Below are positions 47,992 through 57,702 of a DNA stretch of 64,000 bases, piece after piece. Each line of letters starts with the position of its first letter. Within the stretch, counting starts at the first letter, position 1. The position numbers and the translations under genes were made by a program. This DNA comes from Candidatus Cryptobacteroides avicola (GTDB lineage: Bacteria; Bacteroidota; Bacteroidia; Bacteroidales; UBA932), in the NCBI GenBank assembly GCA_017695115.1, contig JADILV010000024.1, positions 1 through 64,000 on the forward strand, read 5' to 3'. Under the pieces are notes generated by a model, which saw nothing but the letters and a program-made list of their open reading frames with translations, ran no database searches and was not told the DNA's origin.

Positions 47992-50616
47992 ATGATGACA
48001 TCCAAAGAAATAAGGAAAGCATTCCTGGATTTTTTCGCCTCTAAAGGCCATACTATAGTTCCTTCGGCACCTATGGTGGTGAAGAACGACCCCACCCTCA
48101 TGTTCACAAATGCCGGCATGAACCAGTTCAAGGACTGGTTCCTCGGGAACAGCGCTCCGAAATACAAACGCGCTACCGACAGCCAGAAATGTCTAAGGGT
48201 CAGCGGAAAGCATAACGACCTGGAAGAAGTCGGACACGACTCCTACCACCACACCATGTTCGAGATGCTCGGCAACTGGAGTTTCGGGGACTACTTCAAG
48301 AAAGAAGCCATCAGCTGGGCATGGGAACTGCTCACAGAAGTGTACAAAATAGATAAGGACAGGCTCTACGCCACTGTTTTTGAAGGAGATGCGACAGACG
48401 GGACGGAGAAGGACCTCGAAGCGCTTGAAGAATGGAAGAAGCATCTCCCTGAAGACAGGATCCTTTTCGGAAACAAGCATGACAATTTCTGGGAAATGGG
48501 CGATACGGGTCCTTGCGGTCCTTGCAGCGAGATCCATGTCGACCTGCGCAGCGACGAGGAAAGGAAACGGATACCGGGCAGCGAACTGGTGAATAAAGGG
48601 CATCATCTGGTAATCGAGATATGGAACCTCGTGTTCATGCAGTTCAACAGGAAGGCCAGCGGGGAACTCGAACCGCTCCCGAACAAGAATGTAGATACCG
48701 GAATGGGATTCGAAAGGCTATGCATGACGCTCCAGGGAAAGACCAGCAACTACGATACGGATGTCTTCACAGGCATGATAGCCAAGGTCGAAGAACTCTC
48801 CGGACATAAATATCACGAATCGGAGAAGACAGAAGTGGCCATGAGGGTCATCGCCGACCACATCAGGGCTATCAGTTTCTCTATCGCCGACGGACAGCTG
48901 CCGTCAAATGTGAAAGCCGGTTATGTCATAAGGCGTATCCTCCGCAGGGCCGTACGTTACGGATACACGTTCCTCGGATTCAACGAACCGTTCCTCTGCA
49001 GGCTCGTCGGACAGCTCGTATCCGACATGGGTGAATCCTATCCTGAAATCGTAAAACAGCAGGAACTCATCGAAAAAGTGATCCGGGAAGAGGAGATGGC
49101 TTTCCTGCGCACGCTGGACAGGGGCATCAGGCTGTTCGACAACCTGATGGAAAAATACAGGGACACCAAAACAATAAAAGGTGAAGACGCTTTCGTCCTG
49201 TATGACACCTTCGGTTTTCCGATCGACCTGAGCGAACTGATAGCTTCAGAAAACGGCTACACCATAGACATCAAGGCTTTCGAGGCCGAGCTGCAGAAAC
49301 AGAAAGACCGTGCACGCAATGCCACTGCCATCGAGTCCGGAGACTGGGTAGAGTACCTCCACTGTGAAAATGTGGAATTTGTGGGATACGATTTTACTGA
49401 AATCGACGGAGCCTGCCTTACCCGGCACAGGACGGTAAAAGCAAAAAACAAAGTAATGTACCAGCTCGTGTTCGACCGCACCCCGTTCTATGCCGAGATG
49501 GGCGGGCAGGTAGGAGATACCGGTTACATAGTTTCTGAAAGCGGGGAAAAGATAGACATCCTCAACACCATCAAGGAAAACAACCTCACAATCCATATTG
49601 CAGAACGCATTCCTTCAGACTGCAGCGAAAGTTTCTCTCTTCATGTAGATGCGGCCAGAAGGCTGAAAATCACCAACAACCATACAGCGACACACCTGCT
49701 TCACAAGGTATTGAGGGAAATCCTCGGAGCGCATGTCGAGCAGAAAGGCTCTTTCGTCAGCGACGGATACTTCCGCTTCGACTTCTCGCATTTCGAAAAA
49801 ATGACCGACGAGCAGATTGATCTGGTAGAAAACCGTGTCAATGAACTCATTCGGGCGAACTCCCCTCTTGAGGAAAACCGTTCGGCGACTATGGAACAGG
49901 CCCAGGAGATGGGTGCCATGGCTCTTTTCGGAGAGAAATACGGAGATAAGGTAAGAATCGTGAAATTCGGGGACTCCATAGAGCTGTGCGGAGGTACGCA
50001 TGCCGCCGCGACCGGGCAGATAGGTTTCTTCAAGATAATCTCGGAGTCAGCCATTGCAGCCGGAGTACGCAGGATAGAAGCTACGACAGGAGCTGCCGCA
50101 GAAGCCATCGTAGACCAGATGGAAAATGCGCTGAGAGGGGCGAAAGCGCTTTTCAACAATGCACCTGACCTCGCCGGAGCCATCAGGAAGCTCATAGAGG
50201 AGAACAGCGACTTCAAGAAACGCTTCGAGGAAATACTGAAAGAAAAGACTCTGGCATTCAAAAAAGTGCTTCAGGACAACAGCACAGACATAAACGGTGT
50301 AAATGTGGTGACCATCACCACTCCTACCAATCCGGCCATGCTGAAGAATGCAGCAGGGATGCTTCAGGGAGAAACTGAAAATTTCGTGGTCATCGGCGCC
50401 TTTGAATATGAGGGAAAACCGCAGCTGCTGATGATGTACTCGCACGACCTTGTAGAGAAAGGGCACAATGCTTCCAAGGACATAAAAGAAGCGTCCAAAG
50501 CTATCCTCGGCGGGGGCGGCGGCCAGCCGGGACTCGCCACGGCAGGAGGAAAGAATACTGCAGGCCTTCCGGAAGCACTTGAAACCCTGGTCTCTCTCGC
50601 CACGAAAAAAGAATAG
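47992..50616 (+). CDS. alaS: Alanyl-tRNA synthetase
   Basis: This enzyme charges tRNA-Ala. The 874-residue product has the class II catalytic core ([47 protein letters not shown]). The editing domain has [11 protein letters not shown] and [13 protein letters not shown], the four zinc ligands for clearing Ser/Gly. The C-Ala region includes [16 protein letters not shown]. Length and motifs are normal. It is divergent from the M23 pair. Confidence 0.97.
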   Translation: MMTSKEIRKAFLDFFASKGHTIVPSAPMVVKNDPTLMFTNAGMNQFKDWFLGNSAPKYKRATDSQKCLRVSGKHNDLEEVGHDSYHHTMFEMLGNWSFGDYFKKEAISWAWELLTEVYKIDKDRLYATVFEGDATDGTEKDLEALEEWKKHLPEDRILFGNKHDNFWEMGDTGPCGPCSEIHVDLRSDEERKRIPGSELVNKGHHLVIEIWNLVFMQFNRKASGELEPLPNKNVDTGMGFERLCMTLQGKTSNYDTDVFTGMIAKVEELSGHKYHESEKTEVAMRVIADHIRAISFSIADGQLPSNVKAGYVIRRILRRAVRYGYTFLGFNEPFLCRLVGQLVSDMGESYPEIVKQQELIEKVIREEEMAFLRTLDRGIRLFDNLMEKYRDTKTIKGEDAFVLYDTFGFPIDLSELIASENGYTIDIKAFEAELQKQKDRARNATAIESGDWVEYLHCENVEFVGYDFTEIDGACLTRHRTVKAKNKVMYQLVFDRTPFYAEMGGQVGDTGYIVSESGEKIDILNTIKENNLTIHIAERIPSDCSESFSLHVDAARRLKITNNHTATHLLHKVLREILGAHVEQKGSFVSDGYFRFDFSHFEKMTDEQIDLVENRVNELIRANSPLEENRSATMEQAQEMGAMALFGEKYGDKVRIVKFGDSIELCGGTHAAATGQIGFFKIISESAIAAGVRRIEATTGAAAEAIVDQMENALRGAKALFNNAPDLAGAIRKLIEENSDFKKRFEEILKEKTLAFKKVLQDNSTDINGVNVVTITTPTNPAMLKNAAGMLQGETENFVVIGAFEYEGKPQLLMMYSHDLVEKGHNASKDIKEASKAILGGGGGQPGLATAGGKNTAGLPEALETLVSLATKKE

Positions 50617-50926
50617 CGGTAAGACGCCGATAACGTAACAGATGCCAGAATGCCTGGCTTGTGCCGGAAACCTGTCCACGACTTGTGCCGGATTTGCGGC
50701 AGATGTAAGGCCATCAAGGAGCGAAAACCGGAGTTACCTCATGGTAATGAGGATTTGAGCGACGTAGATAACGTAACAGATGCCGGAAACTGCCTGCCAA
50801 CACGACTTGTGCCGGAAACCGGCAGTTATAAGGCCGTCAAGGAATGAGGTCCGCAGCTACCGCCCGGTAGTGAGGAACCGAATGACGAAGACAACGAAAT
50901 AAATGCCGGAATTCCGGCACAAGAAC
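50617..50926. repeat. Tandem ~125-138-bp repeat units between alaS and the lptG-fmt gene
   Basis: GAYAACGWAAYARATGCC starts at 50629 and 50767, with a third partial copy near 50890. Each unit then carries CGACTTGTGCCGGA, AAGGCC(A/G)TCAAGGA and a hairpin motif of the form TTACC-NNNN-GGTAA-TGAGGA (50733-50753; the second is CTACC-GCCC-GGTAG-TGAGGA, 50857-50876). The same hairpin motif is inside the loop at 35795-35818. No gene lies here. Confidence 0.7.
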
Positions 50927-53401
50927 ATGAAGATATTAGACAGATTCATACTAAAATCCTTCATAGGACCGTTCATCGCGATCCTGCTTGTCGTCGTCTT
51001 CATTCTTATGATGCAGTTTTTATGGCTGTATATTGATGAGCTGGTAGGCAAAGGTCTGAGTCTGAAAGTAGTATTCGAATTTTTGGGATGGGGATGCGCT
51101 ACATTGCTGCCATTGTCAATTCCGTTGGCAACGCTGCTGGCATCAATGATGACATTGGGAACATTCGGAGAGAACAATGAATTGCTGGCCATCAAGGCTG
51201 CAGGCATTTCATTGAAAAGAGTATTGGTGCCACTTCTGGTCATATCGGTAATAATAAGTATCGGAGCATTTTTCGCAGCCAACAATCTGGTACCTGTGGC
51301 ATATAACAAGATATTCTCTTTGCGCAGCGACATAAAAAGGACAAAAGAGGAAATCAAGATTCCGACAGGTACGTTCTATGACGGCATAGAAGGATATATT
51401 TTGAGAGTCGACAGAAGGAATGACGATACGCAGATGATGTATGATGTTATGGTTTATAACCATACGGGGAATAAAGGCAATACAAGCCTTACACTTGCTG
51501 ACTCGGCGCTGATGCAGATGTCGAAAAGCAAGACGTCCCTGACATTCATAATGTATGACGGAGTGAACTATGAAGAAACCAATACAAGAAAATACAGGGA
51601 TACCACGCTGCAGCTGCAGAAAATAGAATTTTCCAGGCAGGAACTGGTAATACCTCTTGAAAACTACGCTTTCCAGAAATCGGAAGAGAAAGACTGGAAT
51701 GACGCAAGGACGATGAATCTAAAGCAGCTTTTCCATGACCAGGACTCGATAGGAAGGCTGAATGCGGAAGCCCAGGCAAACAACATAAAGACACTCACGG
51801 AAAGCAGGATACTGAAATACAACATGCAGCTTGACACTGCCCGACGTTTCGAGGCCAAAGGCATTTTCGACAGCAAGTCTCTGGAAAACGAAAGCAGTCT
51901 TGAAAAGGAAATCAGGGCGTACGACCAGGCTCTGTCCAGTGCCAATGAATATATATCCACCCTTACAGCTTTCAACAGGGACACGTACCAATATACTTTC
52001 AATATAAGAAGGATAGACATAGCGATATTGAAGAAATTCGCACAGGCCTTCGCTTGCTTCATATTCTTCCTGATCGGAGCGCCGCTGGGTGCGCTGATAA
52101 GGAAAGGCGGACTCGGAACCCCGGCCATAATATCAGTATTGTTCTTCGTAGCATACTGGGTCATTGACATATCCGGGGAAAAACTGGCCAAAGACGGGGC
52201 TGTAGGCCCTGTTCTGGGAGTCTTCATATCGACAATAGTCCTGCTGCCGACAGGGGCCTTCCTTACATGGAAAGCCATCAACGACTCTGCAATCTTCAGC
52301 GCCGACAGCATGAAGACCCTTTTCAACAAGATTAAAATCAAGATAATGGGACGTATAAGAAAGACCCGTATCGTCTATATGGGTACACCGGAATTTGCGG
52401 TAGCGCCTTTGGATGCACTGATAAAGAACGGCTATCATGTAGTAGGAGTCGTAACGGTAGCCGACAAGGCAAGCGGGAGAGGACTCAAAGTGAATGAAAG
52501 CGCAGTGAAAAAATATGCTGTCAGCCACGGAATACCCGTACTCCAGCCTGTTTCGCTAAAAGATCCTGAATTCATAGAAGCCTTCAAGGCATGGAAACCG
52601 GATCTTGCCGTAGTGGTAGCTTTCCGTCTTCTGCCGAAAGCGGTATGGGAAATCCCAAGACTCGGAACATTCAACCTGCATGCGGCCCTGCTGCCTCAGT
52701 ACCGGGGGGCAGCTCCTATAAACTGGGCGGTCATCAACGGAGACCACCTTACAGGGGCAACCACATTCATGATAGATGACGGAATGGATACCGGACACGT
52801 AATATTCCGGGAACAGTGCAAGATTGAAGATACGGATACTGCAGGAGACATCCATGACAAACTCATGGAGATAGGGGCAGGACTCGTAGTCCAGACAGTG
52901 GAAGCCATCATGGAGAACCATGTCGAGCTGCAGCTCCAGAAGAGCTTCATCCAGGGAGCGGAGCAGCTCAGGCCGGCGCCTAAACTCAGCCGTGAACTGT
53001 GCCATATAGACTGGAACGACACCAGCAGACACATATACAACCTGATCCGCGGACTCAGTCCATACCCTGGAGCATTCACGACCATCATCAAAGACGGAAA
53101 AGAAACCCAGATGAAAATCTTCAGGTCGGCGATTGCAGATCCTGACATGCTGTCAAAAATAAAGTCACAGGCATCAGACAGATTCCCTGACGGAGCTATA
53201 CCTGCAGGAACTCTGCTTTCAGACAACAGGTCCTACCTGGCCGTAGCCACAGCCGACGGAGCAGTGCTTGTCGAAGATCTGCAGCTCGCAGGGAAAAAAC
53301 GCATGGAGACCAGGGAATTCCTGCTCGGGTTCAGGGATGTGGAACAGTACACTACAAGCAAGGGCACCTCAGCCGATGTAAAGAAAGGACTTATGGCATG
53401 A
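50927..53401 (+). CDS. lptG-fmt: Fusion protein: LptF/LptG-type LPS permease + methionyl-tRNA formyltransferase
   Basis: One open frame of 824 residues joins two normally separate proteins. Residues 1-473 are a YjgP/YjgQ (LptF/G) permease: KILDRFILKSFIGPFIAILL, three N-terminal helices, a periplasmic jelly-roll (about 125-340), then three helices and the usual end TWKAINDSAIFSADSM. Residues 474-824 are a complete Fmt: RIVYMGTPEFAVAPLDALIK, FNLHAALLPQYRGAAPINWA (catalytic Asn-His), GATTFMIDDGMDTGHV and the C-terminal OB-like domain. The permease C-terminus is cytoplasmic, so the fusion is topologically possible. An internal ATG at 52346 could start a separate Fmt. Start 50927 is preferred to 50903. 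The frame overlaps the next gene by 4 bp (ATGA). Confidence 0.88.
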   Translation: MKILDRFILKSFIGPFIAILLVVVFILMMQFLWLYIDELVGKGLSLKVVFEFLGWGCATLLPLSIPLATLLASMMTLGTFGENNELLAIKAAGISLKRVLVPLLVISVIISIGAFFAANNLVPVAYNKIFSLRSDIKRTKEEIKIPTGTFYDGIEGYILRVDRRNDDTQMMYDVMVYNHTGNKGNTSLTLADSALMQMSKSKTSLTFIMYDGVNYEETNTRKYRDTTLQLQKIEFSRQELVIPLENYAFQKSEEKDWNDARTMNLKQLFHDQDSIGRLNAEAQANNIKTLTESRILKYNMQLDTARRFEAKGIFDSKSLENESSLEKEIRAYDQALSSANEYISTLTAFNRDTYQYTFNIRRIDIAILKKFAQAFACFIFFLIGAPLGALIRKGGLGTPAIISVLFFVAYWVIDISGEKLAKDGAVGPVLGVFISTIVLLPTGAFLTWKAINDSAIFSADSMKTLFNKIKIKIMGRIRKTRIVYMGTPEFAVAPLDALIKNGYHVVGVVTVADKASGRGLKVNESAVKKYAVSHGIPVLQPVSLKDPEFIEAFKAWKPDLAVVVAFRLLPKAVWEIPRLGTFNLHAALLPQYRGAAPINWAVINGDHLTGATTFMIDDGMDTGHVIFREQCKIEDTDTAGDIHDKLMEIGAGLVVQTVEAIMENHVELQLQKSFIQGAEQLRPAPKLSRELCHIDWNDTSRHIYNLIRGLSPYPGAFTTIIKDGKETQMKIFRSAIADPDMLSKIKSQASDRFPDGAIPAGTLLSDNRSYLAVATADGAVLVEDLQLAGKKRMETREFLLGFRDVEQYTTSKGTSADVKKGLMA

Positions 53402-54060
53402 AAAGCGCGGCAATTATCTGCAACGGCGATTTTCCGAGGAAAGAATATCCCCGCTACCTCATCAGAGAAGCCGACTATATAATCTGCTGTGATGCAGCTC
53501 TCCAGACATATCTGAAACACTGTCAGGCAATATTCGGGAAAGAACGCATCCCGAATGCCGTAATCGGTGACATGGATTCTCTCAGTGCCTCTTACAGAAA
53601 AAGATACGAAGGACTGATAATCTACGATCATGACCAGGAAACCAATGACCAGACCAAGGCATTCAGGCTCGTACTGGACAGATTCAAGGACGTTTCCTCC
53701 ATACACATCATAGGCGCCACAGGAAAACGGCCCGAACATACCATCGGGAACCTGTCCCTGCTCATGGAATATGCAAGGGAATACGACATGGAAAAACTGG
53801 GCATCAGCATAGACTCCGTATATGACTACGGGACAGCATTCCCGGTAACCGGCTCCACTGAAATCCATTGCGGAAAAGACAGGAAAATATCCATAATTTC
53901 CACTGACAACAGTCTGAAAATCAGTTCAGAAGGGCTTGTATGGCCTACTGACGACGTTGTTTTCGACAATCTTTGGAAAGCCACGCTCAACAGAAGCTGC
54001 GATGATGTCGTGAAACTGAAGTTCAGCCACAAGTCAACCGCCCTTATATTACTGGATTAG
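53398..54060 (+). CDS. Thiamine pyrophosphokinase
   Basis: The enzyme makes thiamine diphosphate from thiamine and ATP. The 220-residue product has CDAALQTYLKH, AVIGDMDSL, YDHDQETNDQTKAFRLVLDR (the acidic metal site) and GATGKRPEHTIGNLSLL, all in the order of the TPK catalytic domain. A C-terminal B1-binding domain contains the SSEGLVWPTDD-like motif. It overlaps the lptG-fmt stop by 4 bp, so translation is coupled. Confidence 0.9.
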   Translation: MKSAAIICNGDFPRKEYPRYLIREADYIICCDAALQTYLKHCQAIFGKERIPNAVIGDMDSLSASYRKRYEGLIIYDHDQETNDQTKAFRLVLDRFKDVSSIHIIGATGKRPEHTIGNLSLLMEYAREYDMEKLGISIDSVYDYGTAFPVTGSTEIHCGKDRKISIISTDNSLKISSEGLVWPTDDVVFDNLWKATLNRSCDDVVKLKFSHKSTALILLD

Positions 54061-54123
54061 GGACATTTCGCCGGACACCCTCAGATTGGTCCCGATTAAT
54101 TAGGTTTTTCCTTATTTTAGTTA

Positions 54124-54131
54124 TAATTTTG
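54124..54131 (+). promoter_or_regulatory. Candidate -7 box of ilvA
   Basis: TAATTTTG matches TAnnTTTG, 38 bp before the start codon. The -33 half is not clear. Confidence 0.45.
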
Positions 54132-54168
54132 GACTAGAATTGGTATTTGAATATAAAATTATCATATA

Positions 54169-55428
54169 ATGGCAATCGAAGAATATTTCCCGTCAATATC
54201 AGACATCGAGTCTGCGGAAAAGACATTGAGTGAAATCCTGGAACCGACACCTCTGATGAAGAACCCGAGCCTGTCGGAAAAGCATGAGGCCGATATTTTC
54301 CTGAAAAGGGAAGACCTCCAGATGGTCAGGTCGTACAAGATCAGGGGTGCATACAACATGATCAAATCCATTTCTCCTGAAATACTGAAATACGGAGTAG
54401 TCTGCGCAAGCGCCGGGAATCATGCCCAGGGTGTGGCATTCTCATGCCAGAAACTCAATATCATGGGCTCCATATATATGCCGACCACCACACCAAAGCA
54501 GAAAATCGAGCAGGTCAGGATGTTCGGCAAAGGCAATATCGACATAGTGCTGACAGGAGATACGTTCGACGCAGCCAATTCGGCGGCAATCGACTACGCC
54601 AAAAAGACCGGAAAGACATTCATCCCTCCTTTCGACCATAAGAAAATCATCGAAGGGCAAGGGACAATAGGCTATGAAATAACACAGCAGCTCAAGACTC
54701 CGCTCGACTACATCTTCATCCCTATCGGAGGAGGCGGACTCGCATCCGGAGTAGGAGCTTTCATCAGGCAGGTATGGCCGGAAACAAAGATAATCGGAGT
54801 GGAGCCTGCCGGAGCCGCATCCATGAAGGCTTCCATTGAAAAAGGAGAGATCGTGGATCTTCCGACCATCGACAAATTCGTGGACGGAGCAGCTGTCAAG
54901 AAGCCCGGGGAATATACATACAGGATATGCCGCAGCATACTGGACGATATAGTCGCAGTGCCTGAAGGCGCCGTATGTACAAGCATCATAGAGATGTACA
55001 ACAAGAGCGCGATAGTCGTGGAGCCTGCCGGAGCCCTGTCGGTAGCGGCACTGAGATTCTATGCCGACAAAATCAAGGGCAAAAGGGTAGGCTGTATCAT
55101 CAGCGGCAGCAACAACGATATCACGCGCACTGAGGAAATACGTGAAAAATCAATGCTTTATGAAGGACTGAAGCATTATTTCATAGTTACATTCCCGCAG
55201 CGTTCAGGGGCGATACTCTCTTTCATCCGCGATGTGATAGGGCCGACAGACGATCTGGTACACATACAGTACATCAAAAAGACCAACAAGGAGGAAGGCC
55301 CGGCGCTCATAGGAATAGAAGTTGCAAGCAAAGAAGACTACCAGGCCCTGATAAACAGGATGAAGGCAAACAATATCAACTACGAATACATAAACGAGAA
55401 CAACAAACTGTTCGAAATTCTCATTTAA
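54169..55428 (+). CDS. ilvA: Threonine ammonia-lyase (threonine deaminase)
   Basis: The PLP enzyme converts threonine to 2-oxobutanoate and ammonia, the first step of isoleucine synthesis. In the 419-residue product the PLP lysine is in VRSYKIRGAYNMI, the substrate loop is SAGNHAQGVAFSC, and the phosphate loop is GGGGLASG. A single C-terminal ACT-like regulatory domain (about 330-419: YFIVTFPQRSGAILSFIRDV) replaces the double domain of E. coli IlvA, as in many Bacteroidota. ilvE follows 12 bp downstream. Confidence 0.93.
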   Translation: MAIEEYFPSISDIESAEKTLSEILEPTPLMKNPSLSEKHEADIFLKREDLQMVRSYKIRGAYNMIKSISPEILKYGVVCASAGNHAQGVAFSCQKLNIMGSIYMPTTTPKQKIEQVRMFGKGNIDIVLTGDTFDAANSAAIDYAKKTGKTFIPPFDHKKIIEGQGTIGYEITQQLKTPLDYIFIPIGGGGLASGVGAFIRQVWPETKIIGVEPAGAASMKASIEKGEIVDLPTIDKFVDGAAVKKPGEYTYRICRSILDDIVAVPEGAVCTSIIEMYNKSAIVVEPAGALSVAALRFYADKIKGKRVGCIISGSNNDITRTEEIREKSMLYEGLKHYFIVTFPQRSGAILSFIRDVIGPTDDLVHIQYIKKTNKEEGPALIGIEVASKEDYQALINRMKANNINYEYINENNKLFEILI

Positions 55429-55440
55429 CAAAAACATATC

Positions 55441-56475
55441 ATGGTAAACATTGACTGGAGTAAACTGACTTTCTCGTACACGAAGACAAACACCATATTG
55501 TGCTGCTCATTCAAGGACGGGAAATGGAGCGGGATTGAAAGCCGTACAGACGACAACCTGAGGGTGAGCGCATTCGCCGGAGCGTTGCATTACAGTGTAG
55601 AATGTTTTGAAGGGCTGAAGGCTTTCAGAGGCAAGGATGGCAGGATCAGATTATTCAGACCTGAGGAAAATGCGGCCCGTCTTCAAAGATCCGCAAAATT
55701 TCTGGGTATAGCACCTCCTCCGGAAGACCTTTTCATAGAAATGTGCGAAAGGGCCGTAAAGGAAAACCTTGATTTTCTTCCGCCTTACGGGACATGGGCT
55801 TCGCTGTATCTCAGGCCTACCCTCATCGGGACCAATCCCCAGCTGGGCGTAAAATCTTCAAAAGAATGTCTGTTCCTGATGCTCTGCTCCCCTGTAGGGG
55901 CCTACACCGGAGGGAATCTCGAACCGATCAAAGTAGTGATTGCCAGAAATTATGACAGGGCTGCACCGAACGGTTGCGGATGCTACAAGCTGGGAGGCAA
56001 CTATGCCGCTTCCCTATGTTCTTTCAATATAGCCACAAGCCAGGGTTACAAGGCCGTACTCTATCTGGATCCGGCGACAAAAACCTATATTGACGAATTC
56101 AACTCATCCAACTTCTTCGCCATCAAGGGGAATACGTATATCACGCCAAAATCAGACAGTATCCTTCCTTCAATCACCAACAAATCTCTGGAAGAGGCTG
56201 CCCGATACCTTGGAATGGAAGTGGAACGGAGGCCTGTGCCTGTCGAAGAACTTTCCACATTCGAAGAGGCGGGAGAATGCGGGACTGCCGTAGTCATCAC
56301 ACCTGTATATCAGATCGACGACAAGCCTGCTCTGGAATCCGAACAGGTGACATCCTACAGATTCGGTTCTCCTGACAGTTGCGGAGAAAAGAGTCTGAAA
56401 CTCTATAAATTCATAACCGGCATACAGTACGGAGAAATCGAAGACCCGTTCGGCTGGTGCAGGTTTGTGGAATAG
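55441..56475 (+). CDS. ilvE: Branched-chain amino-acid aminotransferase (type II)
   Basis: The 344-residue fold-type IV PLP transaminase carries out the last step of Leu/Ile/Val synthesis. Motifs are HYSVECFEGLKAFRGKDGRI, CGCYKLGGNYAASL (PLP Lys), YIDEFNSSNFFAIK and GTAVVITPVYQID. Its final 12 codons (IEDPFGWCRFVE plus stop) form the left copy of a 36-bp direct repeat whose right copy is at 62706. The gene remains intact because the inserted element restores the same coding end. Confidence 0.95.
   Translation: MVNIDWSKLTFSYTKTNTILCCSFKDGKWSGIESRTDDNLRVSAFAGALHYSVECFEGLKAFRGKDGRIRLFRPEENAARLQRSAKFLGIAPPPEDLFIEMCERAVKENLDFLPPYGTWASLYLRPTLIGTNPQLGVKSSKECLFLMLCSPVGAYTGGNLEPIKVVIARNYDRAAPNGCGCYKLGGNYAASLCSFNIATSQGYKAVLYLDPATKTYIDEFNSSNFFAIKGNTYITPKSDSILPSITNKSLEEAARYLGMEVERRPVPVEELSTFEEAGECGTAVVITPVYQIDDKPALESEQVTSYRFGSPDSCGEKSLKLYKFITGIQYGEIEDPFGWCRFVE
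56439..56474 (+). other. Left attachment site (36-bp direct repeat, in ilvE)
   Basis: CGAAGACCCGTTCGGCTGGT is the first part of a 36-bp sequence found again, unchanged, at 62706-62741. It encodes the last residues of IlvE. The stop is TAG here and would be TAA from the right copy, so both sides keep the coding end. Confidence 0.85.
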
Positions 56476-56494
56476 ACAGTCGTCCTCTCAGGAT

Positions 56495-56536
56495 AAAACG
56501 ATGGGTGCGTCAAATTGACTCACCCATCGTTTTTTT
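56495..56536. terminator. Bidirectional intrinsic terminator
   Basis: AAAACGATGGGTG and CACCCATCGTTTT form a 13-bp stem with inner complementarity GTCAA-A-TTGAC. A T-run follows on the plus strand and, on the other strand, the matching A-run gives T residues. It ends both ilvE (plus) and the beta-barrel gene (minus). It lies inside the element, so the element supplies ilvE with its terminator. Confidence 0.8.
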
Positions 56537-57183
56537 TAAAGGTAATACTTGAAGCCGATGCCGACGCCGGTGTTAATACTGAAACTGACATCGTTGGAAG
56601 TGCTTGTAGATTTGACCGAACCCTTGGATGAGGTACGGTCCATGGTATAAGTCAGGCCACCGGCCCTAAGGGTGATGCCGAAATGATCAGCCGGCCTGAA
56701 CTCGAAGGCTATCGCAGAGAGACTGAGGCCGAAACGGGTAAGACCGCTCTTGGATGTAGTCTGCAGGTCAATATCACGGCTGCTGCCTCCGACCCCTACA
56801 CTAAGGTCAAAGCCCGGGGTATACCAGAACTTCTCCCCGAGAGGGACATAATACCTGACTCCGGGGACTATCTCGAATACATTGGTCCTTCGGAACAGGT
56901 TGTTCCCTTCGGAATCCTGCCCGTTAGCGTACCTGTCAAGGCTGTAGCCGAGCGAAAGGTTGACTTCCAGCCGGTCTATAACAAAATACCCGAACTGGGG
57001 AGCTATCCCGAATGACAGTGTCCCCGGTGTCTTGGTGACCGTGTTGCCCGAGGTGCTGCTCGTATTGCCGCCTTCAATGGTGAAATTTCCTGAAATATAC
57101 ATGTCCTTTTTTTGCTGCGCCGACATCACTGCCGGAACACAGAGGACTATGAATAATGATAACAATACTTTTTTCATATACAA
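56536..57183 (-). CDS. Outer-membrane beta-barrel protein of the element
   Basis: The 215-residue product has a signal peptide (KKVLLSLFIVLCVPAVMSAQ) and a barrel of about eight to ten strands with Ser/Thr-rich loops (GGNTSSTSGNTVTKTP, SSKGSVKSTSTS), ending IGFKYYL. The Ser/Thr loops are likely surface-exposed. It is separated from the OmpA-like gene by a long inverted repeat. Role unknown; an assembly or anchoring partner of the element's lipoprotein is possible. Confidence 0.75.
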   Translation of the reverse strand: MYMKKVLLSLFIVLCVPAVMSAQQKKDMYISGNFTIEGGNTSSTSGNTVTKTPGTLSFGIAPQFGYFVIDRLEVNLSLGYSLDRYANGQDSEGNNLFRRTNVFEIVPGVRYYVPLGEKFWYTPGFDLSVGVGGSSRDIDLQTTSKSGLTRFGLSLSAIAFEFRPADHFGITLRAGGLTYTMDRTSSKGSVKSTSTSNDVSFSINTGVGIGFKYYL

Positions 57184-57202
57184 TAAAGTTTTTAATTGAA
57201 AA

Positions 57203-57282
57203 AAGTCTCAGGCATATTTAGATAAAATTAATTGTGTGTGTATGTATTTGTTGTAGAAAAAAATCAGAAATGCCTGAGACTT
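57203..57282 (-). terminator. Long-loop inverted repeat between the OmpA-like and barrel genes
   Basis: AAGTCTCAGGCAT (57203-57215) pairs with ATGCCTGAGACTT (57270-57282), 13 bp perfect, around a 54-nt AT-rich loop. On the minus strand the second arm is followed by TTTT, so it fits a terminator for the OmpA-like transcript. Confidence 0.6.
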
Positions 57283-57307
57283 GAAAGCGCATCTCACGAC
57301 GCGTATG

Positions 57308-57702
57308 TCACTGCTCCTGTCCGCTGACCACGCAGACCGCAACCCTGTTTTCCTCCGGGGAACCGAACGGGGCTTCGGTCGAACCTTTGTACTCGGTTCT
57401 GATCCTGTCAGCAGATATGCCGGCCTCTATAATAGCTGCTGCCACTGCCTCCGCACGTTTCCGAGAAAGGTACATGTTTCTCCCGGCCGTTCCGGTCTGC
57501 GCGTCGGCATAGCCCGTTATCTTGACCACCGCTAACGGATTCTCCTTCAGCATGGCGGCAATGGCGCTGATCTTGGCGGACTCGCTCTCCCGGATACAGT
57601 ACTTCCCGATAAGGAAATATACGTTGTCTCTGTACTCCTTCACTTCCGGTACAGCGACCGGAGCTGCCGGGGCTGAGGTTCCTGCTGCACGGCACCAACA
57701 GG
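57308..57702 (-). pseudogene. OmpA C-terminal domain, out of frame with its N-terminal barrel
   Basis: From about SAPAAPVAVPEVKEYRDNVY onward this frame encodes a complete OmpA-like peptidoglycan-binding domain: VYFLIGKYCIRESESAKISA, VVKITGYADAQTGTAGRNMY, LSRKRAEAVAAAI and SADRIRTEYKGSTEAPF. It has no start of its own. A single extra C in the C4 tract at 57669-57672 would join it in frame to the barrel encoded upstream, giving a normal two-domain OmpA protein of about 365 residues. Confidence 0.8.

Noticed and set aside
50927..53401. LptG-Fmt joint as an obvious assembly error
   Set aside because: The reading frame, codon use and the 4-bp overlap with the next gene are all continuous, with no homopolymer at the joint; still, re-sequencing would be the direct test.
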